In this document: positions 24,144 to 33,275 of the stretch, piece after piece
How positions within the stretch are numbered: position 1 is the first letter of the stretch
Layout: every line of letters starts with the position of its first letter
Source of the DNA: CBFIHN01 sp965662575
Lineage (GTDB): Bacteria; Pseudomonadota; Gammaproteobacteria; Francisellales; CACEW01
Reading direction: 5' to 3'
Length of the DNA: 48,965 nucleotides
Assembly: GCA_965662575.1 (NCBI GenBank)
Contig: CBFIHN010000008.1
Location: 1-48,965 of the forward strand
Position numbers and translations under genes: made by a program
Notes under the pieces: generated by a model
What the model was told of the DNA's origin: nothing
Database searches by the model: none
What the model saw: the letters and a program-made list of their open reading frames with translations, nothing else

Positions 24144-26414
24144 ATGGTGATCACAAAAGTTCAAAAACGTGATGGTAGTGTCGTTGATTTTGATATCGCG
24201 CGCATTATCAATGCGATTTATTCAGCAATGCAGGCTTCAGATGAAGGATCCAAAGAAGGCGCAGAAAAAATTGCTGGATCAGTCGTTTCTGAGCTGGGGA
24301 AAATTGCTAAGCGTTATAAGGGTTTTGTGCCTGATGTGGAAGGGATTCAAGATGCCGTAGAAAAAGAATTGATTTTGGCTGATTATGCCAAAGCTGCCAA
24401 AGCCTATATTCTTTATCGTGTGAAGCAAATGGAAATGCGTAAAAATCAAATTGATATCCCGCCGCATGTCAAAGCGCTTGCTGACAAAAGCAAAACCTAT
24501 TTTCGAAATGATTTAGCAGAATTTGTTTATTTGCGTAGTTATGCGCGATGGATCGACAACGAAGGTCGCCGTGAAACGTGGATTGAAACGGTTGATCGTT
24601 ACGTTGAGTTTATGCGTGAAAACTTGGGCAATAAGCTTAATGGCACAGAATATGAAGAAGTCCATGAAGCCATTTTAAACCAAGAAGTGATGCCATCAAT
24701 GCGCTTATTGCAGTTTGCCGGTCAAGCCGCACGTACAACCCATGTTTGCGCTTATAATTGTTCCTATATCGCACCAAAAGCATTACGTGACTTTGCCGAA
24801 GTGATGTATATCTCAATGTGTGGCACTGGTGTAGGTTTTTCGGTTGAAAGCCAAAATATTCAAGCGCTGCCACAAATTCGTTTTCAACATGGTGATAAGT
24901 TGCCGATGCACGTCGTTGGTGATAGCAAAGAAGGTTGGTGTGATGCTTTATATCTAGGTATGCAAACTTGGTTCGATGGGAAAGATATCGAATTTGATTA
25001 CAGCCAGGTTCGCCCAGCCGGTGCGCGTTTAAAAACCATTGGTGGTAAAAGCTCTGGGCCAGATCCATTACGCTCACTGTTGGATTTTACCCGCTCCAAA
25101 GTATTACAAAAACAAGGTCGTCGTTTAACCAATATCGATGCCCATGATATTTTGTGTAAGATCGGCGAAGTGGTTGTTGCCGGCGGTGTGCGCCGCAGTG
25201 CCATGATTTCGTTGTCTGATTTAGACGATCAAAATATGCGTGCTGCAAAAGCGGGTCAATTTTATTTCCATGAGCCGCAGCGTAGTATCGCCAATAACTC
25301 TGCGGTTTATAACGAGCGCCCAAGCAATGAAACGTTGCTTGATGAGTGGATTTCGTTGATTAAAAGTGGTTCTGGTGAACGTGGTATCTTTAACCGCGGT
25401 AGTTTGGTTGATACTTTACCTGATCGTCGTTTGGATTTATTCCGCCAAAAAAGCATGGTGGCTAATGGTCGTTTAGTTGGTGTGATTGGCACCAATCCGT
25501 GTGCAGAAATTATTTTGCAGTCTAAGCAGTTCTGTAATTTATCTGAAGTGGTTGCTCGTGCTGAAGACACCGAAGAAACCCTAGAGCGCAAAGTGCGTCT
25601 GGCTGCATTGCTAGGAACCTATCAGTCAACATTAACCAACTTTGGTTATTTGTCTGATGAGTGGAAGAAAAACTGTGAAGAAGAGCGTTTGCTTGGCGTG
25701 TCTGTTACTGGTCAATGGGATTGCGATGTGGTGCGTGAGTCTCGTGTATTAAGTAAACTTAAGCAAGCAGCAGTTGATGCCAATGCTGAGTATGCCAAAC
25801 GCTTTGCAGTAAATGCTTCAACTTGTGTTACGTGTGTTAAGCCATCGGGTACCGTATCTCAAGCTGTCGATTGTGCTTCGGGTATGCATCCGCGCCATGC
25901 GCCTTATTACATCCGCCGTATTCGTATTTCAGCAACAGATGCGTTGTATAAAATGTTACGTGATCAAGGTGTACCGTGCCATCCGGAAGTCGGTCAGTCA
26001 GAAGATAATGCGACAACATTTGTGCTTGATTTTCCTGTCAAAGCACCCGATGGCGCGATTTGTAAGGATGACTTAAGTGCTTTAGACCAATTGGCACATT
26101 GGAAGATGGTTAAAGAAAACTATACGGAGCATAATCCTTCGGTGACAGTTTCTGTTGGTGAGGACGAGTGGATTGGCGTAGTTAATTGGGTTCATCAAAA
26201 TTGGAAGTTGATTGGAGGATTATCATTCTTGCCGCGTTCTAAGCATGTGTACCAATTGGCGCCCTATGAAGAAATTGATGAGGCGCGTTATTTAGAGATG
26301 ATTAAACGTTTTGATAAGGTTGATTATTCTCAGTTGATGACCTATGAGCTAAAAGATGAAACAGAAGTCAAACGTGAATTGGCTTGTGCTGGTGGAGCAT
26401 GTGAAATCTTATGA
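24144..26414 (+). CDS. nrdJ: Adenosylcobalamin-dependent ribonucleotide reductase (class II)
   Basis: Makes deoxynucleotides through a radical generated from coenzyme B12, without oxygen and without a small subunit. Residues 1-100 are an ATP-cone (K-V-Q-K-R-D-G-S-V-V-D-F-D, A-Y-I-L-Y-R). In the barrel, Y-N-C206-S-Y and F-C464-N-L form the redox cysteine pair, and T-N451-P-C453-A-E455-I holds the thiyl-radical cysteine. M-C-G-T-G-V-G-F-S lines the active site. The tail C748-x4-C753 can serve as the reducing shuttle. The layout resembles the monomeric RTPR type more than NrdA, and no nrdB-like gene is adjacent; 756 residues fits. The start has GAGAAAGAGA upstream. The stop overlaps the surE start as ATGA. 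Confidence 0.88.
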   Translation: MVITKVQKRDGSVVDFDIARIINAIYSAMQASDEGSKEGAEKIAGSVVSELGKIAKRYKGFVPDVEGIQDAVEKELILADYAKAAKAYILYRVKQMEMRKNQIDIPPHVKALADKSKTYFRNDLAEFVYLRSYARWIDNEGRRETWIETVDRYVEFMRENLGNKLNGTEYEEVHEAILNQEVMPSMRLLQFAGQAARTTHVCAYNCSYIAPKALRDFAEVMYISMCGTGVGFSVESQNIQALPQIRFQHGDKLPMHVVGDSKEGWCDALYLGMQTWFDGKDIEFDYSQVRPAGARLKTIGGKSSGPDPLRSLLDFTRSKVLQKQGRRLTNIDAHDILCKIGEVVVAGGVRRSAMISLSDLDDQNMRAAKAGQFYFHEPQRSIANNSAVYNERPSNETLLDEWISLIKSGSGERGIFNRGSLVDTLPDRRLDLFRQKSMVANGRLVGVIGTNPCAEIILQSKQFCNLSEVVARAEDTEETLERKVRLAALLGTYQSTLTNFGYLSDEWKKNCEEERLLGVSVTGQWDCDVVRESRVLSKLKQAAVDANAEYAKRFAVNASTCVTCVKPSGTVSQAVDCASGMHPRHAPYYIRRIRISATDALYKMLRDQGVPCHPEVGQSEDNATTFVLDFPVKAPDGAICKDDLSALDQLAHWKMVKENYTEHNPSVTVSVGEDEWIGVVNWVHQNWKLIGGLSFLPRSKHVYQLAPYEEIDEARYLEMIKRFDKVDYSQLMTYELKDETEVKRELACAGGACEIL

Positions 26415-27160
26415 AAATCTTAATGAGCAATGATGATGGTGTCACCGCAGAAGGGTTAAGCTGTCTTGAAAAAGCATTATCAACTATTGCGGATGTGACA
26501 GTGATTGCACCCGACCAAAACCGCAGTGGTGTGAGTAGTGGTATTAGTTTGGAAACACCCTTGCGAGTGCGTAAAACGGTGATGGGTTATTACCAACTCA
26601 ATGGCACACCAGCCGATTGCGTGAAATTAGCATTGAGTGGCTTCCTTGATGAGGAGCCGGATATGGTAGTTTCCGGTATCAATGCGGGTGCTAATTTGGG
26701 TGATGATGTCTGGTATTCTGGCACCGTTGGTGCTGCGATGGAAGGGCGGTATTTGCGTTTGCCATCAATTGCGGTATCCAGTGTTGGTGAACATGGCTCG
26801 CCGATGCACTATGAAACAGCGGCGCAAGTGGTGCTAAATTTGGTCAAGCGCTTGCAGCGTCAGCCCATGGAATCTGGTTTGATATTTAATGTCAATGTTC
26901 CCAGTGTGCCAGGAAATGTTTTGAAAGGCGTAAAGATTTGTCGCCAAGGTCATCGCTATTTTTCAGAGCCTTTGCAGGCAACGGTGGATGGACGTAACGA
27001 AAAAATCTATTGGACTGGCCGGGTGGGGCAAATTCGAGATGGTGGCGAGGGTACTGACTTTCATGCAGTTCATCAGGGGTATGCCTCTGTGACGCCAATG
27101 CACGTTGATTTAACCGAGCATCGGCGGATTGGTGTGCTGCAAGATTGGTTGCAAGCTTAA
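26411..27160 (+). CDS. surE: 5'/3'-nucleotidase SurE
   Basis: Metal-dependent nucleotide and short polyphosphate phosphatase of stress and stationary phase. N-terminal S-N-D8-D9-G-V-x-A-x-G with the two metal aspartates, A-P-D-x-N-R-S39-G, Y-x-L-N-G-T-P-A-D-C-V-K and S-G-I-N91-A-G-A-N-L-G-D-D-V-W-Y-S-G-T-V-G-A-A are all SurE hallmarks. Length 249 is normal. The ATG overlaps the nrdJ stop by 4 bases. The usual partner pcm is absent; nlpD follows after 30 bases. Confidence 0.97.
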   Translation: MKILMSNDDGVTAEGLSCLEKALSTIADVTVIAPDQNRSGVSSGISLETPLRVRKTVMGYYQLNGTPADCVKLALSGFLDEEPDMVVSGINAGANLGDDVWYSGTVGAAMEGRYLRLPSIAVSSVGEHGSPMHYETAAQVVLNLVKRLQRQPMESGLIFNVNVPSVPGNVLKGVKICRQGHRYFSEPLQATVDGRNEKIYWTGRVGQIRDGGEGTDFHAVHQGYASVTPMHVDLTEHRRIGVLQDWLQA

Positions 27161-27190
27161 GCCATCTAGCTAAGAAGGAAAACGTTTCGT

Positions 27191-28114
27191 ATGTTAAAAC
27201 GCATTCAATGTCTATCCGCCATTTTCATTGTGTTTGTGCTCAGTGGTTGTTCACAGGCGCCCGTTGAAATTGTTTCTTTATCAACACAGCAAATAAGCCG
27301 TTATACGGTGCGAGGTGGTGATACTTTACAAAGTATTTCAGTAGGTTTTGGTGTTAGTCGCCAGCATCTTATTGACTGGAATGATTTACAGAAGCCCTAT
27401 GAGCTCCATGCTGGACAGGTGCTCATATTGCACCCACGTGCTGATCATCATGCAGCCGGTTCCCCAATCGCTAAACCGACAGTGCTAAAACAAAAGACCG
27501 ATAGGGTGGAGACGTCTCAGACCGTAGTAAAAGCCCAGTCGACGACAGCAGAAAAAATAGCAGAAAAACCACTCAGAGTGATTAGGGGTGTGCAATATCC
27601 ACAACAACCGAAGCAGCAGAAGCCAAAGCAAAAAATTGCACAACAGCGGGTTGCACAAAAAAAGTCAGTGCCAAGTAAAAAAATAGCTGCCCAAATAGAC
27701 CCCAAAAAAACTAAATCAACGTTAGCAGTTAACTGCACTCGTTCCAGTCAACAAGGTTGGTGGTGGCCAACCTGTGGTGATATTGAACAAAACTATCTTG
27801 TGACAGGTAAAAATATCATTATCTCTGGCAAAAAAGGGCAGGCCGTATTAGCGGCTGAAAGCGGTCGTGTTGTCTATGCCGGCGGGGGTATTCCGAATTA
27901 TGGCCAAGTTGTGATTGTTCAGCACAAAGATCAGCTGCTGACCGTTTACGGTGATAACCAAAGTCTGTTGGTGAAGTCTGGTGATCAAGTGACGGCAGGA
28001 CAGAAAATTGCGACTATGGGTGAGTATATGTCCAATACGCCAGGCTTATTATTTGAAGTGCGTCTTCATGGCAATACGCAAAACCCGATGAATTATTTTT
28101 CTAAGAGTCACTAA
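27191..28114 (+). CDS. nlpD: LysM/LytM lipoprotein NlpD
   Basis: Outer-membrane lipoprotein that activates a cell-separation amidase. Lipobox V-L-S-G-C20 after a short signal; LysM (about 37-82, Y-T-V-R-G-G-D-T-L-Q-S-I-S) for peptidoglycan binding; a Lys/Gln/Pro-rich linker; and a C-terminal M23/LytM domain. The catalytic zinc residues of true M23 endopeptidases are missing (Y-G-D-N and L-L-F-E-V-R in place of the His positions), as in E. coli NlpD, so it should regulate rather than cut. Follows surE, but no rpoS follows. AGGA is about 11 bases before the ATG, longer than usual. Its TAA overlaps the galU ATG by one base. Confidence 0.92.
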   Translation: MLKRIQCLSAIFIVFVLSGCSQAPVEIVSLSTQQISRYTVRGGDTLQSISVGFGVSRQHLIDWNDLQKPYELHAGQVLILHPRADHHAAGSPIAKPTVLKQKTDRVETSQTVVKAQSTTAEKIAEKPLRVIRGVQYPQQPKQQKPKQKIAQQRVAQKKSVPSKKIAAQIDPKKTKSTLAVNCTRSSQQGWWWPTCGDIEQNYLVTGKNIIISGKKGQAVLAAESGRVVYAGGGIPNYGQVVIVQHKDQLLTVYGDNQSLLVKSGDQVTAGQKIATMGEYMSNTPGLLFEVRLHGNTQNPMNYFSKSH

Positions 28115-28980
28115 TGCAAAAGATTACAAAAGCCGTTTTTCCTGTTGCTGGTCTGGGTACCCGTTTTTTACCCGTTACGAAAGCCAGTCCGAAAGAAATG
28201 TTACCGATTGTTGATAAGCCATTGATTCAGTATGCCGTTGAGGAAGCCATTGCTGCGGGGATTGATGAAATTATTTTTGTGACGAGTGGCTCAAAGCGGG
28301 CGATTGAAGATCACTTTGATAAAAACTTTGAGCTTGAGGCAAACCTCATTGCGAAGAACAAACTTGGGCAGTTATCTCAGGTGCAAAATTTATTGCCCAA
28401 GCATGTGACGATTTCTTATGTGCGCCAACAAGAAGCCTTGGGTTTGGGGCATGCTGTATTGTGTGCCAAGCATTTGGTTGGGGAGACTCCTTTTGCGGTG
28501 TTGTTAGCTGATGATTTAATCTACAATCAAGGCAAGGGCTGTCTTGCACAAATGATTGATATTTATCAGCAAGGTGCTAGCGGGGTATTAGCGATTCAGA
28601 TGGTTCGTCCTTCGGAGACTGCGCAATATGGGATGGTAGAGATCGATGCAGAGCGCCGTATTCATAATATGATAGAAAAGCCACAACCAGATTTGGCGCC
28701 ATCAAATTTAGCGGTCGTTGGACGTTATATTCTGCCATCAGAAATTTTTTCTTATCTGGAGAAAGCACATTTGGGGGCTGGAGGTGAGATTCAGCTTACT
28801 GATGCGATTGTTGAGTTATTGCCATTAATGAATGTTCAAGCACATGTGTTCCAAGGTAAGCGTTATGATTGTGGTAGTAAATTAGGCTACGCACAAGCAA
28901 ACTTTGAGTATGCGTTGCGTGATGCCAGGCTAGGCAGTGAATTTCGTCAGTTGGCTCAGCAAGCGTTACGGGATTGTTGA
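28114..28980 (+). CDS. galU: UTP-glucose-1-phosphate uridylyltransferase
   Basis: Makes UDP-glucose for envelope polysaccharides. F-P-V-A-G-L-G-T-R-F-L-P-x-T-K-A-S-P-K-E-M-L-P is the nucleotidyltransferase motif, and L-L-A-D-D-L (metal aspartate), V-G-R-Y-I-L and G-x-R-Y-D-C-G-S-K-L-G-Y are family signatures. Length 288 is normal. It overlaps nlpD by one base and is followed by lptE one base after its stop. Confidence 0.97.
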   Translation: MQKITKAVFPVAGLGTRFLPVTKASPKEMLPIVDKPLIQYAVEEAIAAGIDEIIFVTSGSKRAIEDHFDKNFELEANLIAKNKLGQLSQVQNLLPKHVTISYVRQQEALGLGHAVLCAKHLVGETPFAVLLADDLIYNQGKGCLAQMIDIYQQGASGVLAIQMVRPSETAQYGMVEIDAERRIHNMIEKPQPDLAPSNLAVVGRYILPSEIFSYLEKAHLGAGGEIQLTDAIVELLPLMNVQAHVFQGKRYDCGSKLGYAQANFEYALRDARLGSEFRQLAQQALRDC

Positions 28981-28981
28981 T

Positions 28982-29509
28982 ATGCTGATCGTTCGATTGC
29001 TTTGGGCTCTGGTTTTACTGGCATTATTGTTGGTGAGTGGCTGTGGTTTTCATTTGCGTGGCATTTTGACCATGCCACCAGAGCTGGACCGCTTATATAT
29101 TGAGGCGCCCAATCAAAATACACCATTTGTTCAGTCATTGCAGCGTATGTTGCGGGTGAATAATATTACATTGGTCAGCGATAAACCATCGGCAACGGCC
29201 ATATTACATTTGTCGTCAATACAGTCATCACAGCAGTTGGTTGCATTATCAGGTAGTTCCCAAGCCGGTCAATACCAAGTAAATAGTCGTGTCAAGTTTT
29301 CGCTTAGGACAGTCGATGGGAAGGTGTTGTTGCCACCGACGGTGGTTACTCGATCAGGTTATTTTAATAGTAATGCAACACAGATTTTGAGTGCAAATAA
29401 TATGGGTGAGCGCTTGAGTAATCGCATGGAACAAAGTATCGCTCAAAATATTGTTACCCAATTAGCCAGAGTTTCAGATAGGCGTTCTGATGAAGTTGCC
29501 GTCGAATAG
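28982..29509 (+). CDS. lptE: LPS-assembly lipoprotein LptE
   Basis: Plugs and assembles the LptD barrel for lipopolysaccharide export at the outer membrane. The lipobox is L-V-S-G-C, directly followed by the family motif C-G-F-H-L-R-G; later Y-Q-V-N-S-R-V-K-F and the A-x-x-M-x-x-S-I-A-Q-N-I-V-T-Q-L helix fit LptE/RlpB. 175 residues from the ATG at 28982; a longer frame upstream lies inside galU. In E. coli leuS precedes this gene; here galU does. holA overlaps its last 20 bases. Confidence 0.93.
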   Translation: MLIVRLLWALVLLALLLVSGCGFHLRGILTMPPELDRLYIEAPNQNTPFVQSLQRMLRVNNITLVSDKPSATAILHLSSIQSSQQLVALSGSSQAGQYQVNSRVKFSLRTVDGKVLLPPTVVTRSGYFNSNATQILSANNMGERLSNRMEQSIAQNIVTQLARVSDRRSDEVAVE

Positions 29510-30500
29510 TTTAGCAGGACATCTAAGGCGTTGTACGACTTTGTTACCATCGATTTATTTAATCAGTGGTGATGAGTTTTTGCTAGTTGACGAGTTAATT
29601 CAACAAATAATGGCTCATGCCAACCAGCTTGGCTATGTGCGGCATAATGTTACAGTTGACCGTCAGTTTGATTTATCAGCATTAGAGCAGTTGACTAGTA
29701 CGGGTAATCTATTTGCTGAGAGAATAGTTATTATCTTACGTTGTCAGATAGCGATTCATGCGGCACTAGGTAAATTTCTTGCCGGATTTAGTCAGCAATC
29801 AAGTGACACAACGATTATTGTGCACAGCGGTAAGCTCAGTGCCGCGGAGCAAAAAAAGACATGGTACCAATCCATTGAGAAAAAAGGTGTTACGATTCCT
29901 GTTTGGCCGGTCGAGCGTCAAGCATTGCCCAGTTGGTTGCAGCAACGTGCAAAAGTTATGAATTTTAGCTTGGACTCAGAGGCGCTGACTTTTCTTGTCC
30001 AGTACACCGAAGGCAACTTGTTGGCTGCTGACCAAATTTTAAAGCAAGCACAGCTAGGGGCTGGCAATGGTGGTGTGGTCACGCTGGATTATCTTGCGCA
30101 ATTTTTACAAGATGAGAGTCGTTTTGATGTATTTCAGTTGAGTGATAGTTTTTTGTTGGGGGATTTAGCACGTTATTTGCATATTCTTAATCGCTTACAA
30201 GGAGAAGGTGCTGAGCCGGTAGTCATTTGTTGGGCCTTGGCAAGAGAGATCCGTCTGCTCTATCAGTTACACCAAGAGCGTCGACATAGCACCATGCAGG
30301 CATTGTGTAAAAAATATCGCATTTGGCAAAAACGTCAGCCGATTGTGCAGCGTGCGTTAGGTCGTTTGACTCTCCATTGCTGTGAGCAGTTACTCTGCCA
30401 TTTGGCAAGATTGGATCGAGTGAGTAAAGGGGTAGAAATTGGCAATGCCTGGCAATTGCTGCAGCAGCTGGCTGTGGAGGATTATAGCGCCTTAGCCTGA
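29490..30500 (+). CDS. holA: DNA polymerase III delta subunit
   Basis: Clamp-loader subunit that opens the beta clamp. 336 residues. I-Y-L-I-S-G-D-E-F-L-L-V-D-E near the N-terminus, E-Q-L-T-S-T-G-N-L-F-A-E-R-I-V-I-I, the P-V-W-P-V-E-R-Q-x-L-P-S-W-L-Q-Q-R-A segment, and C-terminal W-A-L-A-R-E-I-R with L-x-x-L-D-R-V-S-K-G are HolA features. The lptE-holA order is conserved in gammaproteobacteria. Its final 19 bases overlap the 3' end of the convergent MFS gene. Confidence 0.93.
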   Translation: MKLPSNSLAGHLRRCTTLLPSIYLISGDEFLLVDELIQQIMAHANQLGYVRHNVTVDRQFDLSALEQLTSTGNLFAERIVIILRCQIAIHAALGKFLAGFSQQSSDTTIIVHSGKLSAAEQKKTWYQSIEKKGVTIPVWPVERQALPSWLQQRAKVMNFSLDSEALTFLVQYTEGNLLAADQILKQAQLGAGNGGVVTLDYLAQFLQDESRFDVFQLSDSFLLGDLARYLHILNRLQGEGAEPVVICWALAREIRLLYQLHQERRHSTMQALCKKYRIWQKRQPIVQRALGRLTLHCCEQLLCHLARLDRVSKGVEIGNAWQLLQQLAVEDYSALA

Positions 30501-31717
30501 TAGGTTGTTTTGGTTGTTTTCACTAAGCTGGCAGCGATAACACCGAGAATAATAACCATGCCTAATAACAATAGGCTATATTGATAACTTCTACTCGTAC
30601 TAAAGCCTTGATGTTGTAATTGATCAAGTAACCATCCGACGCTTGGTTGCAGAACTGGCCCACCAAGTACAGCGATTGCATTACAAAAACCAATAGCAGT
30701 GCCTCGAATATTGCTGCTTGTTGCGTGCTCAACTAATGAAAATCCAAGTAGATACGAGCAAGAAAAAAAGCCAAAAATAAACATCAAAACATTTAAGCTG
30801 CTGATACTGATAGTCGTATAAAACAGTGTGATGAGGGCGCAAATTAAGGTGATAAGGCCTGCACTAATCATCATGCGTTTGGGGTGCTGGGAGTGACTAT
30901 TGATCCAGCCAATTGCTGGTCCACCAATGGCAATACCAAGTAATAGTGAGGCAGTTGCCGTCGTTGCTTGTAAATAAGAGAGCTGATGAGTGTTAACCAA
31001 GAAAGGTGCTCCCCAGAGTGCGGCAAAAATAGTGACAACTGAAAACATGCCTAAACAAAAAATACCCGCGAACCAAACATTAGGTATTCGCATGGTTTGA
31101 TGTAAATGTGTTAGTAGTTTTGGTTTTTGCTGTTGGTTTGGTTGTGGTAAGTGTTTACCTTTTATATGGAAGTCTTGCTTGAGTAGAGCAAACATCAATA
31201 GCCATAAAAAAAAGCAGGTCATAGCGCAGGCTAAGAGTACAGTCCGCCAGCCAACATGTATGACAATGTGTGGTATGACAGCTTGTGCAGCAGAGGTGCC
31301 GAGCATGCCAATCAATTCACCAATGCCAACCATCAAGATAAAATAACGTGATGGGAAACAGCGGCTACTAGCAAAGACCATGCCGATAAAGCCAAAGCCA
31401 GCACCAATGCCCATGAGAAATCGAGCGGGGATTGCTAGCCATAGTGAGTGACTAAAAGAAAATAGGGCGCAGCCAATGGCGCAAGTCAAAACAGCAGATA
31501 GCAAGACGCGACGTAATTGAAAGCGATCGAAGAGGAAGCCAGCTGGAATTTGGACGAGAATGTATCCGTAAAACATTGCTGAACTTAATGAGCCTAAGCC
31601 GGCGGCAGATAAATGAAAGCTGTCAATGTAGTTTGAGGCCATCATATTTCCAGAAATCTGTAAAAAAAACTGGAAAAGGGAGTAAAATGCGGTTAACGCC
31701 CAAACAAGGAATACCAT
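30482..31717 (-). CDS. Major facilitator transporter (Pht-like)
   Basis: 411 residues with about 12 hydrophobic helices. L-Q-I-S-G-N-M-M and the helix 2-3 loop G-F-L-F-D-R-F-Q-L-R-R match the MFS G-x-x-x-D-R-x-x-R-R motif, and R-F-L-M-G-I-G-A-G-F-G-F follows in helix 4. A similar motif pattern is found in the Pht transporters of Legionella and Francisella, which import amino acids or nucleosides in host vacuoles; that assignment is inference and the substrate is unknown. Its ATG abuts the gpsA stop, so it is the last gene of the yggX-to-gpsA run. Confidence 0.82.
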   Translation of the reverse strand: MVFLVWALTAFYSLFQFFLQISGNMMASNYIDSFHLSAAGLGSLSSAMFYGYILVQIPAGFLFDRFQLRRVLLSAVLTCAIGCALFSFSHSLWLAIPARFLMGIGAGFGFIGMVFASSRCFPSRYFILMVGIGELIGMLGTSAAQAVIPHIVIHVGWRTVLLACAMTCFFLWLLMFALLKQDFHIKGKHLPQPNQQQKPKLLTHLHQTMRIPNVWFAGIFCLGMFSVVTIFAALWGAPFLVNTHQLSYLQATTATASLLLGIAIGGPAIGWINSHSQHPKRMMISAGLITLICALITLFYTTISISSLNVLMFIFGFFSCSYLLGFSLVEHATSSNIRGTAIGFCNAIAVLGGPVLQPSVGWLLDQLQHQGFSTSRSYQYSLLLLGMVIILGVIAASLVKTTKTTYQAKAL

Positions 31718-32716
31718 TTATGTGCGGACTTCAGGTGCCGGTTCACGGTTGGTCAGCGCAATAACCACTTGTTTCACAGGGGCATTTTTATAGAGTAGCT
31801 GATACATTTGTTCGGTGATTGGCATCGACACGTTAAAGCGTTGTGCTAGCTGATAGACAAGCTGTGTTGTTTGAATGCCTTCAACAACTTGGCCAATATC
31901 TTGACAGGCTTGTTGCTGTGACTTTCCTTGGCCGATGGCCAGACCAAACCGACGGTTTCTTGATTGATTATCAGTGCAGGTAAGAATTAAATCACCTAGG
32001 CCGCTTAAACCCGTTAAGGTTTGGGGCTTGGCGCCGAGCGCAAGTCCCAGTCTTGTCATTTCGGCAAGTCCTCTGGTCATCAGGCCAGCGCGGGTATTCA
32101 TGCCGAAGCCTAAACCATCAGAAATGCCCACTGCAACTGCCAGAACATTTTTGATTGCGCCACCAAGTTGTGCACCAATGATGTCATCACTCAAGTAGAT
32201 TCGAAAATAGTCGCTATGTAATGATTGCTGTAACTGTTGTGCATATTGCTGGTTATTTGATGCAACAACCACAGCGGTTGGTTGGTTCGTGGCAATCTCT
32301 TTGGCAAAGCTTGGCCCTGTTAATAGTGCTTTTGGTACTGTGTCATTAAAGTATTGATTGGCGATAGCACTCAATAGCTGACCAGATTTTGGGTCTAAGC
32401 CTTTGCTAATCCATAGCAAGGATTTTGGTGTTTTACTTGTCTTAATGATTTGCTGGCAGACGTGGGTAAAGGCATGGCTGGGTACTGCAATAAGCAGAAC
32501 ATCTGAACTTGCAACAGCTTGGCCTAAATCATGACAAAATTTTAGTGATTGTGGAATCGCAATATTGGGTAAGAATTTTTTATTCTCCCTTTCGCTTTCT
32601 ATGACTGAAAGTTGATCAGGGCGTGCACTCCAAAGTGTTGTATCTTGTTGATTATGACATAGTAAGATCGCCAAGGCGGTGCCGAATGACCCGGCACCTA
32701 GTACAGTGAACTTCAT
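31718..32716 (-). CDS. gpsA: Glycerol-3-phosphate dehydrogenase [NAD(P)+]
   Basis: Supplies sn-glycerol-3-phosphate for phospholipids. Rossmann motif V-L-G-A-G-S-F-G-T-A-L-A, V-P-S-H, S-K-G-L-D-P, L-T-G-P-S-F-A-K-E-I-A and the catalytic lysine in G-A-I-K-N-V-L-A-V-A-V-G-I are all intact, with R-N-R-R-F-G near the C-terminus. 332 residues, normal. It belongs to the secB-grxC-rhodanese neighbourhood, as in enterobacteria. Confidence 0.97.
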   Translation of the reverse strand: MKFTVLGAGSFGTALAILLCHNQQDTTLWSARPDQLSVIESERENKKFLPNIAIPQSLKFCHDLGQAVASSDVLLIAVPSHAFTHVCQQIIKTSKTPKSLLWISKGLDPKSGQLLSAIANQYFNDTVPKALLTGPSFAKEIATNQPTAVVVASNNQQYAQQLQQSLHSDYFRIYLSDDIIGAQLGGAIKNVLAVAVGISDGLGFGMNTRAGLMTRGLAEMTRLGLALGAKPQTLTGLSGLGDLILTCTDNQSRNRRFGLAIGQGKSQQQACQDIGQVVEGIQTTQLVYQLAQRFNVSMPITEQMYQLLYKNAPVKQVVIALTNREPAPEVRT

Positions 32717-32766
32717 GAGGTGTACCTACCCTTTTTCCAATAGTGAGCAGTGTGATGCGATACGGT

Positions 32767-33222
32767 TTAATGAACAGTATCAGTCGTTGTTCCGGTGACT
32801 TCAGCTTTTTGTTGCTCATAAAGCATATCAAAATTTACTGGTGCTAAAGACAGTTGTGGGAAGCCGCCTTTCATTACCATGTCGGAGATCGCCTCACGTA
32901 AGTAGGGGTAAAGAATATTTGGTGCGTAAGCACCTAATGCGTGGCCTAGTTGTTCTTCATTCAGTCCGGTCACCGTAAAGACACCAGCTTGTTCTACTTC
33001 TGCAATAAAAGCCGTTTGATCACTGCATTTTACAGTGCATTTGACGGTTAGAATCACTTCATGCGTATCATTTTCTAGTTTATTAGTTTGTGTTTGAATA
33101 TCAACATCAAGCTCAGGCTGCCACTCAGATTGAAACGCCTTAGCACCGTGAGGTATTTCGAAGCTCATGTCCTTGATATAAATTTTTTGAATTTGGAACT
33201 CTTGTTTGCTTTCTTCAGCCAT
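32767..33222 (-). CDS. secB: Protein-export chaperone SecB
   Basis: Tetrameric cytoplasmic chaperone that keeps preproteins unfolded and hands them to SecA. F-Q-I-Q-K-I-Y-I-K-D-M-S-F-E-I-P at the start, T-V-x-C-x-D-Q-T-A-F-I-A-E-V-E-Q-A-G-V-F and the hallmark N-I-L-Y-P-Y-L-R-E-A-I-S-D-M-V-x-K-G-G-F-P are present. 151 residues from the ATG at 33222, chosen because AGGA lies about 9 bases upstream; an upstream ATG would add 8 residues. The C-terminus lacks the usual short acidic tail. Confidence 0.95.
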   Translation of the reverse strand: MAEESKQEFQIQKIYIKDMSFEIPHGAKAFQSEWQPELDVDIQTQTNKLENDTHEVILTVKCTVKCSDQTAFIAEVEQAGVFTVTGLNEEQLGHALGAYAPNILYPYLREAISDMVMKGGFPQLSLAPVNFDMLYEQQKAEVTGTTTDTVH

Positions 33223-33275
33223 GTTTATATTTCCTTGATTAATCATTATGTCCCGTTTCTTGCCGCGGGGTTGGT

